DNA of 64,000 bases from Tilletia caries (lineage: Eukaryota > Basidiomycota > Exobasidiomycetes > Tilletiales > Tilletiaceae): the NCBI GenBank assembly GCA_032718865.1, contig JALUTQ010000001.1:124001-188000 (forward strand), given 5' to 3'. The notes under the pieces are model-generated. The model saw only the letters and a list, made by a program, of their open reading frames with translations. It made no database searches and was not told where the DNA came from. Of the stretch, positions 23,058 to 32,967 are shown piece by piece. Every line of letters begins with the position of its first letter. Position 1 is the first letter of the stretch. Both the position numbers and the translations under genes were made by a program.

Positions 23058-23837
23058 ATGCAGGACCACCCACTCGCAGCCAACGGCAGCAGTCCAGACG
23101 GCAGCAGCGGGACCTCACTATATGCGGACGGGAACAAACCATTTCTCTCCTTCTCCGCCATATCGGGCGCGCCAGGGACAGAAGACAAAGCTGTCGGCAC
23201 CAAAAACGGGAATCGAAGATTTACAGGCGGCGGCGGTGCTGGCCAAGGTCGATTACGGGTCGGCGCGTCCCCTTCCGACGGGCCGCGATCATCGTACTAC
23301 TGGGGCCCACCAGACGCCGGCCGCGCCTTCGGGACCTCCCCCGTGGGTGTGATCGGGCGCGACAAGCCACGGGAGATGGTCCGGGTCGAGCGCGACTACG
23401 GCGCGGGCGAGCTCTGTCAGTTCCACCCTGCGTTCCCACTCGAGCTCGAGGGCCGACTGTCGCCCACTGTCTTTGCGGAGACGATCAACGAGATCAATTT
23501 ACACCTTATCGACGCGCATGACTCGGCATGGAGCTGTTTTGACAATGCCCTGGCCATTCTCACTCTCTGGATCAGTCCGCTCTTTGTGAGCAGTCACTAC
23601 ATAAGGGTGAGTCTCTGCCCCTTGGTCCCCCTTCCAAGTTGGAGAACGTCGCCAGCGCGCGTTCAAGCCCATCATTCTGGACTGCTGACGTTGTTTACGC
23701 CTGTCCAACCACAGTCAATGCGGAGATTAGAAGAATTCATTCACCAAGTCAACCTGCAAATCTTCAACCCGGCCGGCCTCAACATTCTGTACCCCAAGAA
23801 ATGCGCCTTCCTCTTTCTCGAGATCGAATACTACTAA
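23058..23837 (+). CDS. ERF4: ERF4-type subunit of the Ras palmitoyltransferase
   Basis: Exons 23058-23606 and 23715-23837, 223 aa. The ERF4/Golgin A7 domain is clear: VRVERDYGAGELCQFHPAF, PLELEGRLSPTVFAETI, INEINLHL, SHYIR, RRLEEFIHQVN and a C-terminal LEIEYY. In yeast Erf4 partners the DHHC protein Erf2 at the ER and Ras is palmitoylated. The N-terminal 100 residues are low-complexity. The 108-nt intron is a multiple of three without a stop, so retention would add 36 residues between the HYIR and MRRLEEF parts of the domain; GTGAGT and ACAG plus domain continuity favour splicing. It is divergent from AP-2 mu with 288 bp between the start codons. Confidence 0.88.
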   Translation: MQDHPLAANGSSPDGSSGTSLYADGNKPFLSFSAISGAPGTEDKAVGTKNGNRRFTGGGGAGQGRLRVGASPSDGPRSSYYWGPPDAGRAFGTSPVGVIGRDKPREMVRVERDYGAGELCQFHPAFPLELEGRLSPTVFAETINEINLHLIDAHDSAWSCFDNALAILTLWISPLFVSSHYIRVSLCPLVPLPSWRTSPARVQAHHSGLLTLFTPVQPQSMRRLEEFIHQVNLQIFNPAGLNILYPKKCAFLFLEIEYY

Positions 23838-24231
23838 ACATGCTCTCAGGGTACTTGGCCGACTTTTCTTCTTTCCTTGGACCCGGCCACCGTGTGCCAA
23901 CGAGCTCTGGTGGGCCGGAAGATTGGCTCAATTCCGGTCTCCAACTCCAACTCCAACTCCAGCGCTCTCCCTCTCCTTTATTCCCCTCGTGAACTTTCCT
24001 TTTTCCTTTGGATCGTCCCTTCTCCAACCTCAGGTCCCAGTCCTCACCTGCTTTGCAACTCTTTGTCTTGGACATGCCCCAGTGCTTTTAATCATATAAT
24101 ACCCCTCGACTCGCAAACTGGGCTATACTGCAAATTGGAGATCGATTGAGTGTGATGCAAAGAGGAGGAGCGCAGAGACGATACGAGTACACCGGAGGAA
24201 GGATGCGGAGCTGAAGGGGCAGAAGGAGGTC

Positions 24232-25039
24232 TCATAGACAGATTCGGTAGGAACAATACCGCCCACTTGTCTCGGATGCTGTAAAAAGGACGCGGATCAT
24301 TCGTGAGTGGGATGGCAAGCTCTGCCAGTAGCAATGTGGAAGAAAAGAGCGCCTTTGAACCAACTCACCTCTGGTAATCTTGACGACCTGTCCTCGCTTC
24401 AGCCCATAGTACCGAGCCACAGGATCGGCCTGTTGGATGCGCGGCAGCTGCGACTCCTTCAGCCGATATCGCTGAAGAAGAGCCTTCTTCTCCCCATCCG
24501 TCATCACCGCATGCTGTGGTACGAGGGTGTGGTGGGTGATGTTGACAAGCAGATAGGCCTCGTCAAAGTCCTCGAGGTCGAACGAGCTCCGCATAGCATC
24601 GATGACCTTCCGCGCGGCTGAGGTCATCTTGTCCGACCAGATGATGATCCCGCGCTGGATGTCTTTCTCCTCCAGAATCTGGATGAACGTGCGCATCGTC
24701 TTGACGCCGACGGCCTTTTCGGTCGAGTAGAACACGAAGATTCGGTCGTTCGCTCGCTCGGTGTGGGTGGTGAAGAAGTTGAGCTTTTGGCGGTCGATGC
24801 CGGAGCCGCCGCCGGGAGGAGCATACTCGGATTTGAACGTGCGGAGGTCCATGCTGACTTCTTCTTCTGCGACTTGGTAGCCCTGCAAACGCCGGGAAGG
24901 AAACAAGCGGATCATTTGTATCTTCCCTCAAGGGCGCGCACCGTGGTCCAAGCGCTGGTTCACTCACCCTGTCGCGGACGAGCTCATGGATGGTCCGGTT
25001 GACCTTCCACAGCCGTGCAATCTCCCTGTCTTCCTCCAT
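24232..25039 (-). CDS. RPB5: RNA polymerase I/II/III common subunit RPB5 (RPABC1)
   Basis: Exons 24968-25039, 24369-24882 and 24232-24278 give 210 aa, close to the usual 210-215. The N-terminal jaw domain begins MEEDREIARLWKVNRTIHEL and includes GYQVAEEEVSMDL and YSTEKAVGVKTMRTF. The C-terminal assembly domain shows LVPQHAVMTDGEKKALL, SQLPRIQQADPVARYYGLK, RGQVVKITR and SETSGRYCSYRIC. Function: shared subunit of all three nuclear RNA polymerases, at the downstream DNA jaw. Both introns have GTGAG donors; the 90-nt second intron is 3n and stop-free. It is convergent with ERF4 and divergent from the gene at 25329 (289 bp between the starts). CTG-repeat DNA (25069-25160) lies in its 5' flank. Confidence 0.95.
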
Positions 25040-25328
25040 GGCGCGCGCGCGTGTCTGACTCGGTCTGTGCTGCTGCTGCTGCTGCTTGCGCTCGCGTCTT
25101 CTCCTTGCCGCTGCTGCTGTATGGTTCGCTGTGCTGTGCTGTGCTTGTGCTTTGCTCCGCCTCTGCTGTTGTTGCTGCTGCGATGGATGCTGTCCAGAAA
25201 TTCTGGAAGGCGCAAAGGAATTTGGAATGATCATCCACTTCGATGATCACGCCCTCCACTCACTCACCCACCCATGACCCAACTCACTCCCTCCCTCATC
25301 GCCAGTCGGTCGCCACCGTCTACATACC

Positions 25329-25937
25329 ATGGGACAGGCTCAAACGTTCGCGCGGACGAGCAGGCACCTGTACCGGGAGGATATATCGCAACACGATCGA
25401 TTCATGGTGTTTTTCCGACACAAGTCCCATCACTTCCAACGAATCACTGACGACTCCTGTCTGGACGTTTTGGCATTTTCGCCTTTCGAAATTGGGACAA
25501 GCGCTTGGAGGAGGTGAGTTCCTTCTTCTCCTCTGATTCTCAAGTCTCCTGCCGCGACTCTCGCTAATTGTTGGCTTCCTCCCTTATACAGCGAACCGAG
25601 GAACTGCACGAGAAGCTGCTTCCGCCTCACCTACACTCCCTTCATCGTCGAGCTTCAGAGTCCCTTCTTCTCCTTCCTTGGCAAGTTCACTTGTTACGAC
25701 TACGAATCTGGCCACAAGATCAGCATTTCCATCTGGCTCCGATTCTTCTATCGTCCCAACTTCTTCATTACATACGACGAGACTTCGTCGCAAAATGTGC
25801 ACGACTATGCTGCGAACCACAGGCGGGAGGAGACAGAGGAGATCATTGCACTACTGGTCGTTCCGACATACCTCAGCGACATCTATGCACTCCAGTATCA
25901 GTACTCTCTCGAACTTGTGGGCTTCTATGGCGTCTGA
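25329..25937 (+). CDS. Small conserved-looking protein of unknown function, possibly N-myristoylated
   Basis: Exons 25329-25513 and 25592-25937 join in phase (GTGAGT donor, TACAG acceptor) to give 176 aa. The N-terminus MGQAQTF fits the MGxxxS/T myristoylation pattern. The second exon is rich in aromatic residues (TYTPFIVELQSPFFSFLG, WLRFFYRPNFFITYD) and ends ELVGFYGV. I see no signal peptide and no long hydrophobic helix, and do not recognise the family. Good splice signals, divergent pairing with RPB5 and smooth composition support a real gene. Confidence 0.65.
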
Positions 25938-26760
25938 GATCGACGACTTCAAATAATGCGTCTGCGCCGTTCCACTCGCACCGGGTTGAGCCGTATCGAC
26001 GTGCGAGCACATTGGAGTGCTCCAGACCATCAAAGGTACAGGGAGACAGATCGCTGATACGCACAGGAGACTGGAGATCAAAAGTCAAAACTCACACAGC
26101 ACTTTTCACAAGCAGAACGTACATAGCAAGAGAGCAACGCATTTTCGAGAAGCCATGGTTTGGGAACGCAACAAACAAACATTAAGAACAAACAAACACA
26201 TCAAGAGATCGTATCGGGCTGCAGGGTTTCAACTATCGAGTTGCAAGACCGTCTCAAGGATATGAGGGGAGAGGGAATGACAGCAAGTCAAATCATCAGC
26301 GGAGCAACGTGTCTGCGCTCCAGCTCGTTGTATCTGTAACCTCATTTCGGTATTATTTAACTAAATCGTGGGAAGGCAGGCTGGCTTCCGGTAGACAGAT
26401 GCGCAATCCCTAGGACACTCAAGAACGAGCCAAAGGAAAAGCGAACGAGACGGAGATCGAGATCGAGTGCGAGGAAGGCTTCCGGTCCAGGAACGGAAAG
26501 CCGATCGAGGAAAGGGTACTGAACATGTAAACCGTAACGTTCGATTCGAAGGATCAGGCATCAGGCAGGCACTTTGGCATCGTGCAGTCACATGACTTAT
26601 TGATTACGATCAAGAGGAAAGACGGAGAGATGGTGAGGAAAGACGGATGTATGTTGACAAGGTGATGAGAAGGAAAGGTAGGAGTGTAAGACAGTTGGCC
26701 GGACTTCAGGATAGTTCAGTACCCGCCATTCGCGGGTAAGCCGTGCGTCTCGACGTCCCT
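25938..26760. other. Gene-free stretch
   Basis: No supported gene. Positions 26535-26625 match 33848-33948 in inverted orientation (see findings). The rest shows no recognisable signal. Confidence 0.5.
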
Positions 26761-27105
26761 TTAGCACCCCGCCAAGCGGGGGTCCAAGCAGCAAGCTTCA
26801 CACGAGTAGCTTGAGCACGGATGGTCGCACTGATCCGCAGGTCGTATATGCAGGAAACTTACAGACGTCAGTTGCGATCGCAATCCAGCGGGGGAAACGA
26901 AGAGGCACGCATCACTCACGTTCGACCTAGGAATCTAGTCGGACGATGGACACGGTCGAAGAGGGAGATGTAAAGTGCTTCAGTGTCTTGCGCTTCGGTA
27001 GGAAGTATACCCCAAGGCTCGTGTACTCACTGCGGCGGAAGTGCCCATCATGCTAGCGATGATCGCGACGGCGAGCATGATCGAGGTGTTGAAGGAGATG
27101 TTCAT
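26761..27105 (-). CDS. Very small secreted cysteine-rich peptide (52 aa)
   Basis: Proposed exons 27031-27105, 26920-26934 and 26761-26829, all joined in phase 0. Exon 1 encodes a complete signal peptide (MNISFNTSIMLAVAIIASMM plus GTSAA). Exon 3 encodes 22 residues with six cysteines (CDHPCSSYSCEACC near its start, C last before TAA). The middle exon is only 15 nt, between CTAG and GTGAGTG. The overall design (secretion signal plus short Cys-rich mature peptide) fits a fungal effector or defence-type peptide. The exon joins, especially the mini-exon, are inference and need transcripts. No relative recognised. Confidence 0.45.
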
Positions 27106-28050
27106 TTCGAGGGGATTGAGTGAGCTGTAAGGGATTCATTTTGAGTGCCCGAATGCGCTGACGGGAATAGATGTGACGAACTCGTTCCAGAACACTAACT
27201 CACTTATTCTGGTGGAAGAATACGGCTTTGAAGCTGTACAAAACAAACAGGGTTAGTTATGCCTTTCAAAACCCAGTTTATCTTGTCACAAATCGAGGTT
27301 GAGGCCGTCGACAGCCCCATGAAGCGACTCACCAGTACAAGTTGGTCGAATGGAATACGAGTGACAGAAGGGAGCAGTGAAGGTAGAGAAGGATGTGGGT
27401 GTGTGAATGAGTGTCTGATTCAGGGGAGAAGAGGGGAGAAGTGCACGCTCTTTATGGGGTTTTCAGGGTCAACTGTCAAGTCAGGAGAGGTTCTGAGGAC
27501 GTAAAGATCGTGAGCTGGGAGTAGAAATGAGGATGACAGAGTGCTGATTAGGAGGAGGAAAGGGGACCCAACCGTATGGAAGACAGTACTGAGAAGGACA
27601 AGGGCGTGTGAGCCTTCTCCATCGTGATGGGAGAGTCTGTATGAAAGACAGGACTGAGAAGGACAAGTGAGTTTGGGCCTTCTCCTTCGTGATGGGAGAG
27701 GGAGCGGTCGAGGTGGTGATATAATCCCAGGGTTTCGAATCGTTGTTGGTACCTATAAGCAGCCTCGTGGACATCAACGATCGTACGAGGGCGAGATGGC
27801 TCCAGCCAGGCTGAATAAATTATACATACAGACCTCATATCGTGGAAGGTTGCATCAGTTACGTTCTAGGCCCCCTAATCTCCGTCTATGCTCTCTCTCT
27901 ATGTCTTCCGCATAGAGAGCGGTCCGATGGGCTTGCCTCTCATCTTTGTGACGGGCGTTGTGAGAGGCTGAATCAGATGCGTGCTTCCTTTCAACCTCAT
28001 ATAACAACGAAAAGTCGGCGAGACAGGATAAACATGCAAGGACCTACATA
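27106..28050. other. Gene-free stretch with duplicated-block edge
   Basis: Holds the 65-bp tandem repeat and, from about 27960, the left edge of the duplicated block whose second copy starts near 37530 (shared GTTGTGAGAGGCTGAA and TTTCAACCTCATATA). No gene supported. Confidence 0.5.
27574..27703. repeat. 65-bp tandem duplication
   Basis: Two diverged copies, 27574-27638 and 27639-27703, both starting GTATG(G/A)AAGACAG and containing CTGAGAAGGACAAG and GTGATGGGAGAG. No coding role seen. Confidence 0.7.
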
Positions 28051-28910
28051 CAGTGACTTCCAAAACTGTCCCAATAAATCATGGATTCGCACAAAGGTGC
28101 AGTTTTCAGCAGCAAATCATCACACAACACCACCTCAAATTCACAGGGCTTAAAGCGTAGGACAGTACGTTTCCAGCGCGCGTCGTAGCTTCTCTGTAAC
28201 TTCAAAATTGATCCCTCGGTGGTGCTCCAAAGTTAGAAGACCATTGGGACAGTTTTGTTCACACCCAATTTTGATTACAAAGTGGTTACAAATTTTCTAA
28301 TTCACTCCCCCATCAAACCCTATTGTCCTGACAGAAATCAGCTCGCGCTGTAACAACAAAATGGGTCAGCACCACAGAGATGGCTGCGGTAGGCTCCAAG
28401 AGGTCCAGCTGGATGAGCTCTGGCAGCTTTCCCGGGTGCGCGAGGTATGTGTGAGTCGTGAGCACGCTTTTTATGGTCACAATTAGGGACGGTCCTAAGT
28501 AAGTCGACAATCGAGACCACACCACCTCACGGACACCCGCGGGACCCCCAACACCGCCGGGGCTACACGCTCAGGCATCTGCCAGACCCTTCCCCTTCAT
28601 CGTCAAGTGACCTGAGTTACGATTTGGCGGAGCGGTCGAGGAAAAAGCTGGTTTTGGATACAATACGTTGTAATCAAAATTGTAATCAAAAGTGGGTGTG
28701 AGCAAAACTGGCCCAGTGACCCCGTCACCTTTGAAGCACCACCGGCGAGTCAATTCAATAGGCAGACGAAATTTGAAGCATGCGCTGGAAACGTACTGTC
28801 CTACGCTTTAAGCCCTGTGAATTTGAGGTGGTGTTGTGTGATGATTTGCTGCTGAAAACTGCACCTTTGTGCGAATCCATGATTTATTGGGACAGTTTTG
28901 GAAGTCACTG
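28051..28910. mobile_element. Non-autonomous Tc1/mariner-type element (MITE-like) with perfect 129-bp TIRs
   Basis: Positions 28051-28179 and 28782-28910 are exact reverse complements by eye, starting CAGTGACTTCCAAAACTG and ending in CACTG. The element is flanked by TA on both sides (28049-28050 and 28911-28912), the Tc1/mariner target duplication. Inner subterminal inverted repeats (about 28250-28300 and 28655-28715, sharing TTTTGATTACAA) add a second nested pair. The 600-bp interior has no transposase-like reading frame, so it would need a transposase from elsewhere. Identical TIRs argue for recent activity. Confidence 0.85.
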
Positions 28911-30177
28911 TATGTACAGAGACAGGACAGTGTGTGGGTCGTCGGTCAGTCAGAGTGGGTCAAGCACGACCACTTCCACACAACACAACAATAGATACTA
29001 CAAAGACATGGATCCTATTCCCTAGCCCACAGTGACCTTCCCATGTAAATTTGAGGTGAGGTTTACTTGCTAACGGCAGTGCTATGGTGCTGGAAGCAGG
29101 TGAAGGTCGGTCTGAGATTTGAGGATTCATTGGAAAAAAAATTGTACATCGACTTCGAACACCAACCACACAACATCCAGCTGAATAACTATTGCTCAAG
29201 CAAAGAAAAGAACTGATCAGTGTCTCAAGATGAAGACGTAGCAGGTGGATTCAGCGTGTTTGGAATAGGCTCTGTGGTACCGGAGAATAATTAGTAATGA
29301 CAGTTAATGAGGAGTTCGAGGTGCGCCAGTGGGTGCGAGGAATGGCGAGCTGATTTGCGAACACCCCTTTTCCAGGAGGTGTGAGCGAGAGAGAAGAAGA
29401 GAACGTTCAGTTTCGCATTTCATGCTGCGACCAAAAGGCAAAAGGCAAAGACGGCAAAATCGAACTACTCAGAGCTAATTCCATCACCTGGATATGTATG
29501 TCGGTCGCCTTTTACCCAGCATCGTAGGTATCAAGAGCCAGGAAAGGACGAGCCAATCCCAATTATCGTGGACCATTGGAGCATAAACCAAACTTCGTAT
29601 CGTCCGGAAGGTTCGGAAGCTATGCTACGTGTATGTGAAGCTGTCCCTGGCCATCCCTGCTCTTTTTTCAACACCGAAAGCATTCTGATGACAATCTCTG
29701 CCGCATGGTTTTCAAACGCTGCCACACATGGAGTCGTAAGAGGCTGGAGCAATCTTGTACTTCAATGTAGGCGATTGCAAGCATCGAATGGACTGGTTTG
29801 TCCTCGGGCTTGATGACAGTGGATAGGATTTCAGGGTGCAGTCGTAGGTGCAACGAAGGGCGAGGCACCAAGGTGCTGTACAGGAAGCTACCGCATCTAG
29901 ACTGCGGTGGGTAGGAAGAAGAGGGAAGGATGGGGAGCAGAGGACCATATGCAAAGAGGTCGATTTGCGGGCTCTTCGCACGGCCGATAGTGAACAAGAT
30001 GGATGCCCTGATTTCGGCACCTGATCGGCACGCTTCTGAGGATGGTAAGAGTGAGGGGAAGACATGACTGTCAGTAACAAGTCTCGTGCTCGCGAGATCG
30101 AAAGGATCAAGGGGAGCTTGCGACTTTAGACTGACCTTTTCGTCGAGCATGGCAGGCGATTGCAATCTCTACATCAG
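28911..30177. other. Duplicated block copy 1, non-coding part
   Basis: From about 29270 to 30177 this is clearly homologous to 37650-39035 in the same orientation, e.g. GCGAACACCCCTTTT, GAACGTTCAGTTTCG and TGATGACAGTGGATA are shared. It is the 3' flank of the minus-strand secreted-protein gene at 30178. No reading frame is conserved between the copies, so it is probably untranslated or intergenic. Confidence 0.65.
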
Positions 30178-30462
30178 TTAGGTGCACTTCTTCCAGCACA
30201 ATTTACACTGGATGGCTGCTGCGATTGGCTTTTTGGGGCATTGGTTCTGTTGCTGTAGAGGTGGGCACGAAACGAAGAGCGTCAGACCCTTTGTCAGTAT
30301 CCTAAGATCGGAAGAGGAAGAAGGCTTGGAACGTACATTGGAAGTGAAGTACGGGTGATATATTTCCTTGCAGAATGGGATGTCCTTCACCTGAGCCACG
30401 ACAGATGTGGCTAGGCCCGCCAGGCCAGCAACGGCAGCAACGAACAGGACAGCGACTTTCAT
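30178..30462 (-). CDS. Small secreted protein, paralogue 1 (C-terminal QCKLCWKKC motif)
   Basis: Exons 30337-30462 and 30178-30252; 66 aa. Signal peptide MKVAVLFVAAVAGLAGLATS with likely cleavage after VVA; the mature part is about 43 aa with five Cys and ends QCKLCWKKCT. The intron is GTACGT...CTACAG, 84 nt, 3n and stop-free. The paralogue at 39036 shares the signal peptide, the intron position (after an Asn codon) and the CWKKC end, which supports both models. Function unknown; secreted peptide is the only safe statement. Confidence 0.7.
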   Translation of the reverse strand: MKVAVLFVAAVAGLAGLATSVVAQVKDIPFCKEIYHPYFTSNVRSKPSSSSDLRILTKGLTLFVSCPPLQQQNQCPKKPIAAAIQCKLCWKKCT

Positions 30463-31623
30463 GATGGTGATGATGACAGCGATGTGGTGAGGCAAGCTCG
30501 CACACCTCTCCTCCCCAAGCGTCGCATTTGGGACACCGCTGATAATCGACAAGGGTCGTCTGGTGGTTCGTGAGGTAACAAGGCGTCTCGTCGATTGGGG
30601 CCGACGCCGGCTCGGGCGGTCAAGAAGATACATATTCTCGGCGGACACATAGGTGCAGGTGAAGCTGATGAGGGCGTTGGTCGGAAGGGCCGTGGCAACA
30701 GAGCAGGTGCGACCGGTGCGCGGTCAGGAGCTCTGCGACCTGTCTACCCACCCTGGAGGGAACGTCAGACAGGCGCAGTGTCGCCGGGGGCGATGTCGCC
30801 GTGATACGCCTTAGAGCCAGAACTCAGAAGCGACGTGGCGATGGACGACGCGGAGGACAAGTGCGCGCTGTTTTGCGAAGCGGTGGCGAAGCGACAGGGA
30901 CATGTGCATACATCCACCACGTCGGTCGCCGGTAGCCGGGTCGGAGGCGGGACGGTCAAATCCGACAAGCCAGGGCGGGTCTGAGAGTCAGAGCCTTGGG
31001 CGATGGTGCGGTTGAAAAGCCGTGGAAGATCCCGTGAAGCCACCGCAAAGCACAGCACACGGCGCGGCGTTGCCGACATGAAAGGAAGTGGGAAGGTACT
31101 TCGTTGGGACTGGCCATCTCGACCCAGAGAGGTCCAATCGTCGGCGAGCGGGCATGGATGGGTCGAGGGAATGAGGGTCTTAAGGGAAGCTTCTCCGCTG
31201 GCGGTCCATGCAGCGACCATGAGAAGATGCCACTGAAAGTCGACGGGGAGCAAATCTTGACGCAGAGGTTGCCATGGTTGGTGGGTCGGGATGTCCTCTT
31301 GTGGATGGGTACATCGGCAAACGCGGCTGTTGACAACACGGAGGTAGGGGCTTGTCGATCATGGCATGGAATAGATCAGAAGCTCTCAGAGCGTCAGGGT
31401 GGGATCGCCCAGGACACTGCAGTGCCTCCCATGTCAGAAGCAATCATACTTTTCATTGTCAAGGAATTCTGAACACTTACTCGTCGATGACAGGGATCTG
31501 CTAAGGCTGGATGCCAAGGAAGCTCTCAAAATGTGAGGGAGCATATACATATCGCAGTACAGTATTTATTAGTTCAACATGTTCCAAGACGCAACGAATG
31601 CACATACAGAGTACATTCCGATC
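30463..31623. other. Intergenic stretch, nothing recognised
   Basis: Contains the 5' flank of the secreted-protein gene and the 3' flank of the hydrolase gene. Overlapping open frames on both strands look like composition effects. Confidence 0.4.
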
Positions 31624-32967
31624 CTACTCTCCCGAGTTGATAACGGAAATGATCGTCGTGCGGGCAGAGAGGATCTCCGGTGCCGAAAGCGGAACCAGAA
31701 GCCAGTCATGCGGCATCCCCACCGCCGCGATGAACCTGACCCTCTCACCAACCTTTTCGATCCCCATCTCCTTCGCCACCTCTACCACACGTTCTTGGAA
31801 GATGACCGAGCCTGGAAAGAGTAGATCGGCGGTACCGTGCAAGTTGGTGATGCGGGTCTTGGAGGCAAGGAGCTGGCGGAGGAGATCTTTGGGTGCTAGA
31901 GCTGGACTGACGAGGTGATGGGTGACAGATGCGCTGGGGCCTTTCCAGGCAGCAAGCACAGTGTGGCAGGCAGGGAGAGACAGCCAGGGATTCTGAATGC
32001 AGGTTGCGTTCAATACAGAGTAACATGAGCTGTCAGCACTCGGCCTAGAATGTGGAACGAAATAAAGCGAAGCGAGAGTAACAACTTACCTTGCCATCGT
32101 ACAGCTCTGCATCCTGCAAGCGCCCATCCAAACCGGGAGAAATGAGGATGGTCTCCTCCGGCAAGAGCTCGCCCATCTTGCGATCGATCAACTCGAAGCA
32201 GAGGGCCAGACTGATCGCCCCACCGGCCGAGTCGCCCGCAAAGACCAACTTAGTCCTCGTCCTTGCAGCCTCAGCAAGGTGCCTTTCGTCCACCGCCAGA
32301 CCGGACGCGTTTCTCAGCGACGAGGAAGGGGAGCAAAGAGCAGAGACGAGCTCGACCAGGACGGCGTACGTCTCCTCATGGGTTGCTCCGTTCGGCGGCC
32401 TCGGGTAATCGTGCGCGAAGATCGTCGCACCAGTCTGCTGACAGAGCTCGTACAGGTAGCTGAAATGCCTGTCGTGGAACGTCGTCACAAACGAGCCGCC
32501 GTGACTGTAGAGGACGAAAGGTTTCTTCGAGGGGAAGGCACGGGTAGGTTCGATGAGGAAGAACTTCCAGGGGTGGCGGGAGGATCCGAGGGTTGAGGAG
32601 AAGAGCGAGGGCGAGGTGAACTTGACTTCGCGGATGTGGACGTCCTTCGGCGGGGTGGGGAAGGAGGTGCAATACAGTGCCGAGGCCTGGTGTTAGGGAA
32701 GACAAAAGGTTGAGCCCTCCGCAGCGCAGAATGAGAAGGTAAAAGGTGATGGGTCTTCCTCACCTTTGCATTGATCCGATTCACACTCGACTGTGCCCAG
32801 CGCATCGACCTGACCGCCTTGTTCTGCCGAAGACGAAGGTAGAGCAGGACATAGCGCATCGTCAAGCTGATTCCCTTCGGCGCTTTGATCGTATCTCGGA
32901 CGGCGAGGAAGAGGTTGACAGGGAAGAACAGGAGGGTGACCAGATGGAAGAGAGCAAGTTTCAGCAT
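31624..32967 (-). CDS. Membrane-anchored alpha/beta hydrolase (HSL/Abhydrolase_3 type)
   Basis: Exons 32764-32967, 32090-32686 and 31624-31992, all phase 0, 389 aa. An N-terminal hydrophobic helix (MLKLALFHLVTLLFFPVNLF) is likely a membrane anchor. The hydrolase core shows the oxyanion motif HGGS (YSHGGSF), HDYPRPPN, the nucleophile elbow GDSAGG, the acid residue in NLHGTADLLFPGS and the catalytic His in MPHDW. The family includes lipases, sterol esterases and arylacetamide-deacetylase-like enzymes; the substrate is unknown. All key residues are present, so it is likely active. A broken paralogue lies at 41.3-45.8 kb. Confidence 0.85.

Noticed and set aside
28280..28660. Transposase fragment inside the MITE
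   Set aside because: Neither strand gives a recognisable Tc1/mariner DDE or helix-turn-helix motif.
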